A stretch of DNA of 64,000 bases from Bimastos eiseni (lineage: Eukaryota > Annelida > Clitellata > Crassiclitellata > Lumbricidae): assembly GCA_959347315.1 (NCBI GenBank), contig OY365807.1, positions 35,395,312 to 35,459,311 on the forward strand, in the 5' to 3' direction. Numbering within the stretch: the stretch's first letter is position 1; each line of letters starts with the position of its first letter. A model generated the notes under the pieces. It saw nothing but the letters and a program-made list of their open reading frames with translations, did no database searches and had not been told where the DNA came from. Of the stretch, positions 49,300 to 61,829 are shown piece after piece. The position numbers and the translations under genes are program-made.

Positions 49300-49530
49300 T
49301 GCTTTCATGTGATGATGATGATGGTGAGTTCTCTGCCCAAAGGCAGGTCCATTGGCTTTATGTCACCCGAGATGAGATGAGTGAGAAGACTTCCCGTTGC
49401 CTTCCTCACCTACAATTATGGGTGAGTAACTTGTCCAAGGTCGATATGCAGTGACTTGAGATGGGTTCCAACCTGCGACCCTTCTGTTGCAAGGCACAGA
49501 ACATAACGTCACACCACCCCGTCCCAGTTT
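49300..49530 (-). mobile_element. Second SINE family (B), copy 2
   Basis: On the minus strand: CGGGGTGGTGTGACGTTATG, B-box-like GGTTGGAACCC, AAGTCACTGC, ACCTTGGACAAGTT and CCATAATTGT. A GATGATGATG run lies at the 3' end. Same family as 25233-25430, opposite orientation. Confidence 0.6.
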
Positions 49531-50389
49531 ACCATTTTCTGTTAGCATGATTCTATGTTAATATTTCATTTTGTAGACAAACATACGAAAAGAACCTTGC
49601 AAAATATCAACCTATGTGCACTTATATGGTGTGCAAGACGTGACCAGTTAATTCTGGTGGGATATTGACAGATAATTAATGACTTAATTCTGGGCATATC
49701 AATTTTGACTCATAATAACCCAGAAAATGTGCCAATTACAGCTGTCAAACTTTCATCACTGTGTAGGTAGATTCTAACCACGTACAAGCCTAACGGTTAC
49801 CAAATTACCCGTAACATAAGCCCTAAAACGGCGTTTTGTTCATTCCCAGAGCGCATCCGCTTTGAAATCCAATAGCTAACCTACAACTTCCTATGATACT
49901 CAAAGCCCACATATCTTCAAGAACTCTTCACCATCTAGCCAACCTGTTCTACCTACTCATCCTTATGTCTTAGTTCTTTCTCGACCTCCCTAACATATCC
50001 GATCCTCCGTCTCTCAACTATTGCCCTAATCATCACTTGCCCTTTCAGCTACTCTGCCCCTCAGGAAATCGGACCTTGTCCTCCAGTGGACTACCCTTAG
50101 GACAACCCCTGGATTTGATACACTGCTCATGAACAAGCTGGTGCCCTGCACTTGGCTTTGGCTTCGGAATGGTGCTATAAAAGTATAACGGTTCAGAGGT
50201 ACGCCTACCTGGTGTCGGCCTGCTGTAGTGTCTGCCTGTTGTGTACACCTGTCTACTGTGTTCTTTCTTCTGTGGTATCTACCTGTTGTATACGCTTATC
50301 TACTATCTTCTGTAGTCTATCTACTATAGATATCTACTATCTACTGTCTCCTATCTACTGTGTATCATCTACTATCTACAGCAAATTAG

Positions 50390-50695
50390 TATAAAAGGAG
50401 TGAGAGTCGTCGTCGAGGGTCGTCATCGGAGAGAGTCGCCTGAGAGTCGTCATCGGAGAGTCGCCTGGGAGTCGTCGTCGTCGTCTGGAAATTGTCATCA
50501 GGGAGCCTTGTAGATTCGGCTTCGGCCTTGCAGTCTCGGCTCCTAGGAAGCACGAATAGTCGTCGTGGATATAGTCGTCGTAGATTTGCGATAGTCGCCG
50601 TCAGCCATTGACGTAGCATAGTAGTCGCCGTCAGCCATTGACGTAGCGTTGCAATTACTCGTTAGTTATCAACTTAGGGCGTATTGAGGGAGTGA
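50390..50695 (+). repeat. GTCGTC-rich tract with a TATA box, possible LTR-like sequence
   Basis: TATAAAAGG at 50391 is followed by a GTCGTC/GAGAGTCGCC-rich stretch. It includes a 31-bp direct duplication (AGTCGCCGTCAGCCATTGAC at about 50592 and 50623). CTACTATCTACT runs precede the TATA box. The sequence resumes after the hAT insertion at 54031. It could be part of an LTR retrotransposon; no second LTR or polyprotein is visible. Confidence 0.3.
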
Positions 50696-50703
50696 GAAAC
50701 GGA

Positions 50704-53700
50704 CAGGCCCGGTCCGAGGCGTAGGCGAAGTAGGCGGCTGCCTACGGCGGCAAATTAAGGGGGCGGCACTTTTAAGATATGCAATAAAATCTGCCCAGGA
50801 AAATAATGTACAGTATTCATATTTAATAATATTTTTACTGCACTTTGTCTTTTTGGAATTGGTTAACAGAAAATATATAATTTTCGGAATTTATTTTCCA
50901 ATTCTTTTCGTCGCATGAAGTATTGTTGATAACACTGAATTTAGCTCGGCATAGAGTAGCCCTACAGTAAAACGTACGTCATATGTTCAAAACGTCATAG
51001 CGTCGTCAATTTCCGGCTTCTGTTTATCAGTATAAATCAAAGCTAATTTAGTACATTTCATTCACTTGTTTTATTTCTTTTAAAAATTTCATAACTTTAA
51101 CCCAAATGGCGGATCCAAAACGTAGTGGAAGAAAGAGACAACGATTGTCTGGGTCAGAATATAAAAAAATAAGGCTCATACGTGAATCGGCTGCAGCTAA
51201 ACAGAAAGACGCCATCCTCAAGTTTACTGAACCTAAACTTCTGGCATCTACTGAGGCGCCTAATGACAACGAAGACTCCTCATCCGACCACGAAGAACAA
51301 AATCTAACTGAGGAATTCAAATTCGGCACAGAGGAGCAAAATGAATACAGCGATAATGAAGGTAAATTTAACAATGATAAAATACAATGTAGCGTAAGCG
51401 TTATCAACTGCGTCGACTGTTTAAGTGATAAGCCTACAGGAAGGCCTACATGCACATGCAAAGATGTACAAAATGTAAATGCTGAGGATGCAGGCGTTGC
51501 TGATAAAGGGAACGCTATGGTCGTTGAAGACGATCATTTCAACAACATGAATGACATGGTTTCCACAGATCCATCTCACTGGCCTGCAATAAATGACAGA
51601 TCGCGAGTCTGGTTGGTGCAATGTGGTCCCTACCAACATAATGTGACTGCGTTTCCCTTAGACAAAGAAGGTAGAAAATTTTCGTCATTTCAATCGCCGA
51701 ATGTCAAACGGCGAACAAGTTAGGCGATCTTGGTTGATTTACTCCAATGTACGTGATGCTGTGTATTGCTTTTGTTGCAAATTGTTTTGTGCAAATAAGT
51801 TCTCTCTCTCGTCTAATGAAGGCTGTCGAGACTGGAAAAATATGTCTCTTATTATTAAAAGACATGAAACCTCAACATCCCACATCAATTCTTATCAAGA
51901 CTGGAAAGAGCTGGAATTGAGAATTAAGGGTGGGACAACAGTTGATGACATTAATCAGAAAATGATTCAATCTGAGACGCAACATTGGAAACAGGTTATT
52001 GAAAGAATCATCACGTTGATTAAGACCCTGGCTGGGCAAAACCTAGCCTTAAGAGGGACTTGCGAAAAACTGCATGAGGCGAATAAGGGAAATTTCCTAG
52101 CATTTATAGAATTTTTGGGAAATTATGACCCTGTTATGAAAGAACATATTCGACGAATAACGTCAAGGGAAATTCACAACAACTACCTCGGAAAACACAT
52201 ACAGAATGAAATCATACAACTTCTGAGCGACAAAATCAAGCGTCATATACTAACAGAGTTAAAACGGGCAAAGTATTATTCGATTATTCTTGATTGTACC
52301 CCAGATATTAGCCATAAAGAGCAGATGACAGTGATTTTTAGATTTGTCTCAACATCTAAATCAGTTGAGGTTACAGTTGCTGAACACTTCGTGGATTTTC
52401 TTGAATTGAATAGCACCACTGGTGCAAATATGACGGAAGTTCTGTTCAAGATGCTGCAAGAACTAGATGTGAATATTGATGATATGAGAGGGCAATGCTA
52501 CGACAATGGGGCGAATATGTGTGGTCAGCACAATGGTGTCCAAGCCAAAGTTCGTGAGAAAAATCGCCGTGCATTTTTCGTACCATGTAGTGCTCATTCG
52601 CTCAACCTAGTTTTGAACGATGCAGCAAATTGCTGCCTGGACGCTGTTGCTTTCTTTGACTTAATTCAGTGCATTTACGTCTATTTCTCCGCATCAACTC
52701 ACCGCTGGGACACACTGGTAAAGCACACGAGCGACTTCACTGTAAAGCCGCTAAGTGCCACTCGCTGGGAAAGTAGGGTGGATGCTGTGCGAGCAATTCG
52801 GTTTCAAATTGGAGAAGTTTACGATGCACTGCTAGCAATTGACCTTGAAGTTATGCCCCGGGGCCTTTTCAAGTAGAAGACAACAAGACAACACCTTGAC
52901 CAGTGCATCTGGGGTCAAAAGCCGTTCAGAAGCCAAAGCAATAGCTTCTAAAATGGTTAATTTCAAATTTGTTTGTTCTCTGGTGGTTTGGTATGATATT
53001 CTATTTGAAATTAACGTTTGCAGTAAGTGTTTTCAATCAGCGACATTCAATTTGCCTTCGGCACTTAAACAGTTAGAGAGTACCAAACTTTTCCTTCAAG
53101 AATATCGATCTGACACGGGATTTGCAGCAGCGCTTGAAAAAGCCAAGGAATTGGCGACTGAACTTGAAATTGACGGATTGTTTCCTAGAGAAGAACCTGT
53201 GCGTATTCGAAGGAAAAGTAAACAATTTCAGTATGAATCTCGTGATGATCCTATAATGGCCCCGGGGCATAACTTCAAGGTCAATTTTTTCAATCAAATA
53301 GTGGATACTGCATTGCAGGCAATAAATGAACGATTTATACAATTGTCAGAACATAATCAGCTATTTGGTTTCCTTTACAATATTGGTTTATTGAATCTGC
53401 AGACTGGGGATTTACTCAAGCAATGCAAGGAACTGCAATTGGCACTTACGTCCTGTGATGGCCAATCAGATGTAAATGCCATTGAACTCTGTGAAGAAAT
53501 AATAGCCTTAAGAAGACGCCTTAACATTGAAAGTTGTGATCCACGCAGTGTGCTTGAACATCTATGCAAATGCGATGTTGTTGAATCATTCCCAAATCTC
53601 TATGTTGCGCTTCGAATACTTCTAACGTTGCCTATAACAGTTGCCAGCGCTGAACGAAGCTTTTCAAAGTTAAAACTCATAAAAACATATCTGAGATCAC

Positions 53701-54022
53701 AGATGTCGCAGGCTCGCTTAGTTGGTCTGGCCACAATTTCGATCGAAAAGGAAATTGCAGATCAAATTAATATGGAAGAGGTCATTCAAGAGTTTGCCGC
53801 ATTGAAAGCCAGAAAAGTGAATTTCTCATAAATAAATTACCACGGTAAATATATATTGATTATAATGCTAAATATTGCAACTTTGTCAATCGTTAATAAC
53901 ATTAGTATAGTACTTTGAAACACATTATTAGTATTACACCTGTTTGTGTTACTGTCACAAATTGTGTGGGGCGGCAAAATTACATGTCGCCTACGTTAAC
54001 AAAAACCGTTGGACTGGCCCTG
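50704..54022 (+). mobile_element. hAT-superfamily DNA transposon, full length, transposase broken
   Basis: The element is 3319 bp. Terminal inverted repeats: CAGGCCCGGTCC at 50704 and, on the other strand from 54022, CAGGGCCAGTCC (10 of 12 match). Both ends carry further related subterminal sequence (GTAGGCGA, GCGGCAAAAT-like). It is flanked by a perfect 8-bp target duplication, GAAACGGA, at 50696-50703 and 54023-54030, the size expected for hAT. Inside is a plus-strand transposase in three frames (51106 to 53831). The intact ends and perfect duplication suggest a fairly recent insertion, into what may itself be a repeat. Confidence 0.93.
51106..53831 (+). pseudogene. hAT transposase (ZMYM/TTF-zinc-finger type), frame-shifted twice
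   Basis: Three open stretches together give one transposase. 51106-51690: basic N-terminus KRSGRKRQRLSGSEYKK, an acidic linker and the start of a TTF-type zinc finger ending GRKFSSF. About 51695-52850, one frame on: the rest of the finger (VYCFCCKLF), then the RNase-H-like core with LDCTPDIS, CYDNGANMCG and PCSAHSLNLV. About 52880-53831, a further frame: FKVNFFNQIVDTA, then the hATC dimerisation region ITVASAERSFSKLKLIKTY. The first break, near 51690-51700, lies inside the finger. The second, at about 52840-52880, coincides with an inserted inverted copy of downstream sequence (29 bp). With both breaks the element cannot make a full transposase from one frame. Confidence 0.9.
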
Positions 54023-54030
54023 GAAACGGA

Positions 54031-57000
54031 CTGTTTCCGAATGGGCGCTACAGAAGTATTGTTTTTCCGTTGTACATTAAAAGAAGATTATCGAACAAGC
54101 GTGTCTTATTCCAAGCGTCATCCAGAAAGGAGCTATTTAAACCTTAAATGGTTAGTCTTCAGCAAACCACTGAAGCCTTACTCAGCGGACTGCAACTCGA
54201 ACTACCCCCATATCGGACGGGGCTGCCAGTCGTCATCCTGGTCACTGTCGAATAGGCCCCGTTCCGTTACAGAAGCTTGGAGATTATGAATACTGATATT
54301 CAAGCAAACACTGAATGACTGCCACTACATATAAAGTCCCAGAAGATTTTCGTAGGCTTTTTGGTGAATACTCTGATGCTTTTGTCAAGCATTGTAATCA
54401 ATGACAATTCCTTATAGCTTGAGGTATGTCGATTTCTGATTGCAGTACACGGTCATGTACCAATTTGGGATAGCTAGCATAGAAATACTATGCACGTCAT
54501 TACAAACGACATGTATGTGCTTTCATATGATGACATCATTTTGCTTCTGTGATGCCTTTCATTACATACATCCAGTTTTAAATCATCTTTTACATTTGAA
54601 ACTTTTGTCAATTAAAAAATGCATGCTAATGCTGCAATATTTCACATAGTATTTGATTTCTATATAGTATAACTGGTAATTATACCTATTACTGCATCAA
54701 TTTAATGTCAGTTATAATGTTTTGTTTTCTGTAGAGTTTCCAGTTATTCATGACCTGTCTGGAATGTTAATAATGGTTCAATTTTGATAAGCACATAGTT
54801 TTCTCTGAACAGAGTTCACATAATGAATGGTAAAGCATTCCAGTATAGTTCAGCAGGTATCAAACAGATATGAGGCAATTGAGTGAACTTGTCGAAGACT
54901 TTGTAACTTCAGGATATTTTCCAAGTTCTCCAACAAGGATTTTTGCAATAGTGGACAAATGCTGACACAGTATCGCAGTCAGTCAGTGTGAAGAGGCTCA
55001 ATACTGACCAAAACCTGGCAAACAATAAAAAAATTACATCAACAGTACAGGAAGGGCAAGGACAATAAATGGTATTACACATGCTTATAACGTCTGCCGT
55101 TGTGTAACTGTGGCAGATAACTAGTGATATTTGGCTCAAAGGCTATCATGTCATTTGCATCTCTATCACCTGATACATCCACGATATATTCTCTGACTCT
55201 ATTGCAAAGTAAAAGTGTTGATATCTCAAGCAAACTTTACGGTACTCGCAGACTAGGATAGCATAGAGCACTGTGACCATCCACATTCCCCACAAACAAG
55301 TAAGCAATGAGTAACAAACATAATAATCAACAAGCACAATTATTGTGAAGATGAATTATAATTATTATCATAAACTTTAATTTCTGAATCATTACTCAAT
55401 CAGCTTTCCTATTCACCTTAAATAGGTGCATAAGTGCTAATGATGATTACATTTTCATGTTGTTGTTATGGATCCTGGTTGTGCATTTCAATACGCTATT
55501 TTAAGCCTTTTTGTTAACACGTACAGATCCATATAAATATACTCAAAACAAACAAGTGTTTATCTTGGTTGTGAAAGGAAGGTCTGTGCGATTTTGGGAT
55601 TCAACTGGTCGATTAAGCGCTTGTGAATAAGTTGGTTCCCGCGATTATGCTTTTGTGGGCACTGTGGAAATGCTGAGATTACGATTACGATATACTGTAA
55701 GCCTATAGGTAACAGTAGTGAAGCACCAAGACTTACGACATAGTGAAAATAATTAAAAGCTAGAATCTATTAAGATAAGAATAATAGAAATCCTTCGAAA
55801 GCAGTTTATGACGCTTTTTGCCAGCAGTCATTGAAGCTGGACAGAGACGCATTTCACCATCGTTGTGCTTTAACCACAACCATTCTGTCGATAGGAGGAA
55901 CAGCTATGCAACAGGAATTCATGCTATTGAATATCAAGAAAGCAATATTAATATCTCACCAATTTTCTTTCTCATCCATTCGACTTTTCTTAGGGAATGT
56001 AAACGGCTCAAACGGTACTGGACATGAACAGTGAGCGACATTCTTGTTGCAAAGTTTACAAAATATCTATCGCCAGCGGCCGCAATGAACAGCGGCACAA
56101 AAGCGCATTTTACTGCGTCCCCGGTTTAATTTTTATATGATTATCAGTCAAGAATTTGTTAATATTCTACACGTTATAATGACTAGGTTATAGTAGTATC
56201 CACTTTGTTTATGAACGGTGCCCTGTGACCCGGAGGCAAAGGAGGCATGGCTGCGCATGCGCACTATTAAGGGTGAACTGGCTTATTGAGTGAAATTTTT
56301 AAATAAAATTACGCAGTTTGATGTGATAATGTGACGTCACATTTCTTAGACCCTCCTTTCTCCACAAACCCAATATATAATTATATATATATATTATTTA
56401 TGAGGTAGTTGCTCCCCACCCCACCTATGTACCTGACGTCACTTATGGACGGCCCCTTATACTGCGTGGAATGAGAGTGACGATTTATGACGAGGGGTCT
56501 AAAAAAATTACGCTATCAGTTAACCGAATTCCAAATAAAAGGTTAAACCGTTAGACTAATATTACCAAGACTACAACTCTGCATCGATAAAAATTTTCAA
56601 ATTCTTTTGTACACGCAGTACTAGCAATAGATGGCTCTGATGTCACGGCGCATTAGTGGCTCTGACGTATTTGTGGGTATATATATATGTGTGTGGTCGT
56701 TGAGCGTGACGCATATGGAAGATTATAAGTCCTAGTAAACAAACAACTATTTAAAAAAACAGCTAGGCCTATGATCCTTCGTTTCATTTCTTGTTTTGAG
56801 TATTATAGGCAACAAAGTCATATTTATTTACTGACGGTTGGCATAAATCGACTGAGCATATTCTCTCGACTTGGCTCAGGGCTGTAGGCCTACTAGCGGT
56901 GACTCGATTGCATGTGACAGAAGATATGACATAACACGAAACATTTAGTCACCGCAATGTGCGTCGTTCGGCGTGAGCTATTTTCATATGATAGGATCAT

Positions 57001-57189
57001 AGGCCTACTGCTCTGCCCGTGTGAAATAAACAGGCTAACCTACTATAGGCTAAATTACATGACAAGTCACGCGCACTTGCTTTTGAAGAGAACTAATACC
57101 CATCTGCTGGCAGTGCTGGCGAGCATTCAGAAGTGATGCCTATTGAGAACGATTTTACAGCTCGCATTTGATCTAAGTGGTTTTCCTAG
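54031..57189. other. Intergenic, GABARAPL2 upstream side
   Basis: Right flank of the hAT insertion, then AT-rich sequence with no supported gene. The only notable items are the inverted repeat copy with its NRF1-like palindrome (56207-56287) and a short TA run. Confidence 0.5.
56207..56287. repeat. Terminal-like repeat, right (inverted) copy
   Basis: Inverted partner of 48674-48745, 7.5 kb away. Unlike the left copy it carries TGCGCATGCGCA (56252-56263), the palindromic consensus of an NRF1 site. This lies about 0.95 kb upstream of the GABARAPL2-like start codon, so a promoter role is possible but unproven. Confidence 0.55.
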
Positions 57190-57216
57190 ATGACGGAGAG
57201 AATTTTAAACAGAAAG

Positions 57217-60019
57217 ATGAGATTCCAGTTTAAAGAAGAATTTACTTTTGGTTAGTGCAGTTGAATACACATATATTGTATGATTACTGTGTATGATAAT
57301 GAATTGGGCCTATTATGTGTTTATACTATCGTTGCGCTGTTGTGCCGCTGTTTTTTAGTTGTCAACAAAGAAGATGTGATGCTGTTTTGCTGGCTCAGTT
57401 CGTAATCATAAAATCACAATTTCTCAAAAATGAAGCTAAACGCAGGGCAACAGCCTATTAGCAAGTGCTGTATTGTATCATAGAGCTATTAGAGTAGAAT
57501 TATGTTGTGAACCTTTTCTTTCCTTCATTTATATTGTTATGTAACAATGTGTGAGCAATAAGTCAATAATACCCACTAACATGGAGGATTACTTGCAGAG
57601 TTGTAAAGAATCAATTTATGGGGTTGCATCATTGAAGTCTGGTCACAGCGTTTCAAAGAATTAAACAAAATGCACCTGGTGGATGAATTGCTGATCAAGT
57701 CTCTTATGTTCTGTTTGAACTCTTAATAATATACATAGTAGTAAGTTCTTTAGTATGTACATGTAGTTTAATTAGTGAACAGTTGTTGAAGAAGCAGAAT
57801 GGAATGTTTAAAGGATAATGTACTTTTTTGTCAATGCAAATGGCAATTAATTCTTGTTTATGTTTTAGAGCAGAGAAAACAAGAAGCAACAAACATACGA
57901 GTCAAGTATCCTGATCGAGCTCCTGTAAGTTGCACAACTCTTTCCTATCATAGCATATGACTATACATTAGATGGCATCTTCCCATATTTAGGTACTTCC
58001 ATCAAAGAACAGTGTACTGTTTCGTTTGAATGCAGTTTGTGCTTAACGATGCTAAATTCCAGAGATGTTTAGTGTTGCCCTAGGCACTGCTTTATCCAGG
58101 TTTGGTAGTGCAACACATAAAACAGCAGTGTTGGTAGTGGCCCAGGAAGTCCACCCAAGTATATTTCAAAGGTGGAATAGGAAACTTTTAGTCCCAACAA
58201 TTTGGAAATTGAAGATTTACTTGAAAGAACACTTTTTTTCATTCAAATTACATATAGAAAAATAAAGCATTATAAATAGAGCTGTACCAATATCACTTTT
58301 TGCCGATTATTGCCAATTATTCATTTGCCGATACCCGATTATTTTGCCGATTATTTCATTGTGTTTCCCAAGATGTCTGGTTCCAAAAGATAGACCTACT
58401 GCTACTGCCTATTGTTGTGATACAAGCAAACACTTGCTACATAGGAGACATATGCATGTAGTTGGGGACTAATCCTGTGTGTGTCCAATACAGATTGGAC
58501 ACACCGCCCGCCGTCGAACTGTGCTGAGGGTAATTAAAGGCCAAGGGACCGCATGCCTATTCACAGCCACCCATCTAGTCTCAGCCACTCAGGCGACTTA
58601 AGTGTTTCGAGGAGATCTGATTGGCAGCTATTCATTAGGCATGCCTCCACGATGTACATTCTTCGGTTTCTCTGTTGAATTGGTCAGCCGTTCGTTCCTT
58701 CACTTGAATTGACCAGCCATTCCTTGGCCCATAAGCAGGCACTATGACTCACTCTGCACAAGACCTATGTTGACACGTTCTCACGGTCTATACTAGCACA
58801 CTGGGTGGTCTCACCACTGGTGTGAAGAAGCCATTGGCTCGACGACACGATATGGGAATGGAATGAAATGCAGTCCTTCACAGACCCAGCGATGTTGCTG
58901 TTGTCATTTTGCTTTTATAGACTGAAAATAATATTATAAAATTAAAAAAATAATTTGTAATATCGGCGCCGATTATCTTGCTCATATCGGATATTGCCGA
59001 TATTGCTATAATCGGCCCGATTAATCGGCCAGCTGATTAATTGGTACAGCTCTAATTATAAATACCTTTGTGATTTTGTAATTAAGTAGTTAGATATGAT
59101 GATATTGAATTTGCATTCTGATTGTGAAGTTGTGGCTGTTTTCTATCAGGTAATTATAGAAAAACTTACAGGATCAAACATTGACGACTTGGATAAGAGA
59201 AAATTCCTTGTACCTAGTGACCTCACAATTGGGCAACTCATCTGGATAATACGCAAGCGGATAAAACTGCCATCCGAAAAGGCCTTACACATTTACGTTC
59301 ATCGAACAATCCCCTCGACCAGGTGTGTACATTCTAAATGTAGCAACTTTCCTTAATCTTCAAAGGCTGCTGATCCAAATCTTCACTTGGAATATGAATT
59401 CCATATGTTATTTATCATATACCACTTGCACATTGCCTCCTGTAAAATGTTAGATTCAATTCTCATCCTGGTTGTGATTTCTATCATTTTATTCCATAGA
59501 TTGCAGCCTGACTGTAGACATGTTTGTTGGGCCTGGTAGCCTGGTAGGCAAATCCATAGCAGCTGGTTATGAGTAACGAAAACTATTAACCACAGAAATA
59601 GTGCTATTTATGGTCTTTATGTGCCTCATTTGAGATCACTTGTCATGTCTTATTTATTTTATATTGATGCCAATACTGATAATATAGGTATCTATTATTA
59701 TTGTAGCTACTTTTACTACTACTATGCTTATTATAGTTAAATCAATCAGCATTCAGCAGCTATGTTGTTTAAATCACTCGGTATTTAATCATAATTTGGT
59801 GTTCATAAGCAATGTGAATAAAATTCTAGGAGCACAAATTAGTTGGTTTAATTAATTAATTCTATAATGTTTTCAGATAGATTTGTTAAGGTTTATGTTT
59901 TTTGCTACAGTATCACTGTTGGTGAAGTTTATGAAGAATACAAAGATGAAGATGGTTTCTTATACATGTCCTACTCGGGGGAAAACACTTTTGGCTTTTC
60001 AGACTCGACTGTTGATTAA
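57217..60019 (+). CDS. GABARAPL2: GABARAPL2/GATE-16-type ATG8 ubiquitin-like protein
   Basis: ATG8 proteins are conjugated to phosphatidylethanolamine on autophagosome and Golgi membranes after ATG4 exposes a C-terminal glycine. Exons: 57217-57250, 57869-57924, 59150-59322, 59911-60019, all GT-AG and in phase (123 residues). Exon 1 reads [11 protein letters not shown]. Exon 2 holds VKYPDRAP. Exon 3 holds [16 protein letters not shown] and [14 protein letters not shown], the lipid- and LIR-docking ubiquitin fold. Exon 4 holds [20 protein letters not shown] and GENTFGF. WIIRKRI, PSEKA and NTFGF point to GATE-16 rather than GABARAP. The ATG at 57217 gives the usual length; an in-frame ATG at 57190 would add MTERILNRK. 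The tail after the glycine is FSDSTVD, longer than in human GATE-16. Intron 2 holds a hAT-type MITE. Confidence 0.93.
58277..59054. mobile_element. hAT-type MITE, CCGATTAATCGG family, copy 3
   Basis: 778 bp in intron 2 of the GABARAPL2-like gene, less than 100 bp upstream of exon 3. Ends: TAGAGCTGTACC at 58277 and, reverse-complemented, TAGAGCTGTACCAATTAATC at 59054. It has a perfect 8-bp target duplication, ATTATAAA, at 58269-58276 and 59055-59062, which fixes the borders for the family. Non-coding. Confidence 0.88.
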
Positions 60020-60680
60020 GTCAGACTTTGATGACCATTCACTAACCTGTCGAAACTGTAAATAGGTATTCATTCAAAATGATCATTGAACAGCTGCCTA
60101 TAATTACTTGAAGCACAGACCATACGTTAAATTGCAGATTTACCAGATATGGTTTCGAATTCATTCCCTGCAGTTGAACTTGATTGTTAATAGACGGTAT
60201 TTGTCGTGAATAGAGAATGTGAACAAGAGATTGGGAAAATCTTTAATGTTTTGGAATGGTAAAGGATTTTGTAAGAGTTGTGAAAATTGTTGAAACAAGC
60301 TGTGGATGTTGAGAATGCAGATTGTAGAGGAATATGAGCCTGGAAAGGATAAGTGCAGTACATAAAATCTAGCAGTGATGTTTAAAATTGATTTTGTTAT
60401 TTAGACTGTCCTGACCTTGATAGGTCAGAAACTAGAAATAGAACATGGCAGACAGTAATTTCATGTGGGAAAACGGAACAGCTAATGTCTACAATTGATT
60501 GAGCAGCTGTCTAGATTCTAGCAAATATTAGTTGTTGTATTATAATTTATTGCCCACAAAATACTAGATAGACAGAGTTACAATGATGCTTCAAAACCCA
60601 ACATGTATTGGGAGTATCATTTAATGTCTTACACTTTAGAGCAACACTTTTAACTGATAAAACATGCTGTATAATGTATA

Positions 60681-60712
<32 letters not shown>

Positions 60713-60740
60713 GTATAGTGAATGGTTAGGTTAGTGAATG

Positions 60741-60781
<41 letters not shown>

Positions 60782-61829
60782 AACAATGATACTACAAAGG
60801 GCAGTACCAGTTCCTTGAGCTCACACTCAAATTGAGGCCAGTACCACTGGTTTTGTGATCCTTCAGCCTAATATGTAGTATTGCACACAATATAAAGTAT
60901 AAACCAGAGCTACCTCTCTTAAAGTAATTGTTGAAATCGTCATTACACATACAACTATCAAACAAATTGGCTACACAAATGATTGATGCAAAGTGTATAT
61001 TGATTGGCCCTTGTAACAATACGGTTATTTTGGTTTCGATGTTACCTTTCTGAACAGAAGTTGAATTTATTTTTCAATTTTGCTGCTAATGTGAATCTGA
61101 TGTTATTAATTTGCTTTGTCATTTGTCCATCACAAAGACTTCTTAGTACTGCTTTCATGTTTGCTGTTTCATTTACCAGTTCAGCAACGTCACCATTTCT
61201 CACATGGCATGTTACGTTTCAATTAGTTTGTCACCTGAAACTAATTTAGATAAATTCAGTTGTTCTTGCATGGCATGTAATGCTCTGATTGTTAGTTGTT
61301 CACCTGGAATTCATACATTTTATTGGTTTGTTTTGTAACAAACTTACCACCCTGCTGAGTTTGAGATCCTCTTGTTAATATGCTGCAGAATAGGCTACAT
61401 GAACAATGGTGGAAAGGATTATTTAAAAGATAAATTTCTGTTGAGCGTAACATTGAAAATCACATCTCTAAAGTTTGACGGGGTTGTGTGGGCATCATAT
61501 TTGGAAAGACTGCACATAATAAATCTGGTGCTTAAGGCTAAAGTTGCGACTGAGAAACACAGAATGATTATGCTTGCATTCCTTCATGCAGTGTGGCATG
61601 AACTGCTGTGGTGCCTCATATGACTTTCATATTTGTAGCTGCATGAGTTTAAATATTTCTACTCTGGTGTCATAAAGTATGGGTTGAATTATGTGATGTT
61701 CAACTGCTTTGTCTGTGTTGGATTGTTATTTAAACAGTAGTTGAGGGAATTGTATTTATATAACTCAATCAGAGGTGTTATTAATGTGAACAGCCCTGCA
61801 AGTAAATAGTCTTAAAAAGTATGGGCAGA
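60020..61829. other. Downstream of GABARAPL2, no gene seen
   Basis: Includes the expected 3' UTR. I did not find a convincing AATAAA close to the stop. Two TA microsatellites lie at 60.68-60.77 kb. Confidence 0.4.

Noticed and set aside
51048..51461. 137-codon minus-strand open frame
   Set aside because: Antisense shadow of the hAT transposase N-terminus.
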